From Pseudomonas purpurea (lineage in GTDB: Bacteria > Pseudomonadota > Gammaproteobacteria > Pseudomonadales > Pseudomonadaceae): a stretch of 64,000 nucleotides of DNA. Positions 63,319-64,000 of the stretch are shown here, piece after piece. The stretch is from positions 2,785,001 through 2,849,000 of the forward strand of contig NZ_CP150918.1 in NCBI RefSeq assembly GCF_039908635.1. The letters are read 5' to 3'. Position 1 is the first letter of the stretch. Every line of letters begins with the position of its first letter. The notes beneath the pieces are model-generated. The model was not told the origin of the DNA. It made no database searches and worked only from the letters and a program-made list of their open reading frames with translations. Position numbers and translations under genes: made by a program.

Positions 63319-64000
63319 ATGTCAGCGGTACAAGGTCATTGGCGCGAAGTATCCGAGCAAAGATTGCCGACGGCAATAACTCCAGCAACTTATTTATCCC
63401 CATCGTCGGGCACTTCCAGTCAGCTGGTTATTATTGTCGAGCGCAAGGAAGACTGGGCGTCGTACTTCCCCAGCGAAGACATCGTCACCGCCCAGGAGTA
63501 CCTCGAACAAACCCGTGAAAATGCAACGGGCAAGCGGGTTCAGGTCATCAACCTGTGCCGCAGCTACAAGTACCTGGGGCACGGTTACTACTGCTCCCTG
63601 CTGGCCGAAGCCCGGGGGCACAAGGTAATTCCGTCGGTACGGACCATCAGCGAACTGACCCGCAAATCCCTGTATGGCTTGGCGCTGGATGACTTGGATA
63701 AAACCCTTGAGAAAGCCTTGGGTAATCATATCTACAGTGATACAGACGGTTTCACCCTGACACTTTATTTTGGCAAAAGCACCATCGAGCCGTTGCAGGA
63801 CCTGGCCCGTCAGTTGTTTGAAGTGTTTCCTTGCCCGATCTTGCTAGTGGACTTCCGTCGAACTAACGGTTGGCATATCGAAGGCGTAAAGTCGGGTGCG
63901 TTACATAAGTTGCGCGATGATCAGGAAGATCAGTTCGCCAATGCCCTCGACAGTTTCAGTCGCAAGATCTGGCGTATGCCCAGGTCGCGCCGTCTGGCCC
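63319..64000 (+). CDS. RimK-like ATP-grasp protein (3' end outside window)
   Basis: Open from the ATG at 63319 to the window edge (227 codons seen). The N-terminal part has the RimK-like family features LVIIVERKEDWASYFPSEDI, VQVINLCRSYKYLGHGYYCS and AEARGHKVIPSVRTISEL. The ATP-grasp catalytic domain lies beyond the edge. RimK enzymes add glutamate residues to protein ends, classically ribosomal protein S6; these longer family members have unknown targets. The divergent GNAT/C39 gene suggests a shared function. Confidence 0.85.
   Translation, partial: MSAVQGHWREVSEQRLPTAITPATYLSPSSGTSSQLVIIVERKEDWASYFPSEDIVTAQEYLEQTRENATGKRVQVINLCRSYKYLGHGYYCSLLAEARGHKVIPSVRTISELTRKSLYGLALDDLDKTLEKALGNHIYSDTDGFTLTLYFGKSTIEPLQDLARQLFEVFPCPILLVDFRRTNGWHIEGVKSGALHKLRDDQEDQFANALDSFSRKIWRMPRSRRLA

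Overview
The window reads as a chromosomal segment of a fluorescent-group Pseudomonas. This rests on high GC, the gene set (azoR beside a LysR regulator, uppP, a YbiT-type ABC-F protein, a Pseudomonas-type DUF1652 protein, lpxO, a RimK-like ATP-grasp beside a GNAT/C39 fusion) and codon use. The species cannot be fixed from sequence alone. No rRNA, tRNA or CRISPR array was seen.

Layout. 1-11.7 kb is core-like: a three-gene operon of secreted repeat proteins (curli/Fap-like 'NQ' motifs), an NAD-salvage pair (pnuC plus a NadR-like kinase), a chemoreceptor, uppP, a MmcQ/YjbR protein, a LysR/azoR divergent pair, an exported alpha/beta hydrolase and ybiT. 11.7-17.7 kb is a decayed prophage patchwork: frameshifted integrase, holin pair, Mu gpF-like fragment, scaffold fragment, NlpC/P60 tail fragment and an IS481 scrap. 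17.7-26.1 kb is accessory: a dead metallophosphoesterase, a frameshifted lipoprotein, a YopT/C58-like cysteine protease candidate, a DUF1906 protein followed by a large beta-propeller protein, then nested IS3/IS66/IS3 remnants. 26.2-31.9 kb is an electrophile/redox cluster (quinone-type oxidoreductase, alpha/beta hydrolase, SDR, Old Yellow Enzyme) with a divergent TetR, followed by a MerR pair. 31.9-51.6 kb is a second accessory region: integrase and IS scraps, a HEPN (ApeA-like) protein, a LexA-controlled umuDC with a truncated divergent SRAP gene, acetyltransferase and LysE exporter, an AT-rich orphan gene, a catalase-LodA fusion with LodB, a three-repeat beta-trefoil-like protein and a small Cys-rich protein. 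51.8-64 kb returns to core-like content: pcp/DUF979/DUF969, small proteins, a serine hydrolase, lpxO, a PQQ-type sugar dehydrogenase, the GNAT/C39 fusion and the start of a RimK-like gene.

Two themes cross the accessory parts. A 140-bp palindromic MITE occurs four times, flanked by YTAG sites typical of IS5-type targets. It splits an HNH remnant, cuts the end of lodB and sits exactly at the pcp stop codon. Many genes also carry single-base frameshifts, often one extra base; these are either real decay or assembly errors. The most interesting candidate is the gene joining a catalase-like domain to a LodA-like quinoprotein oxidase, beside its LodB maturation flavoprotein. It would make and destroy hydrogen peroxide in one polypeptide.
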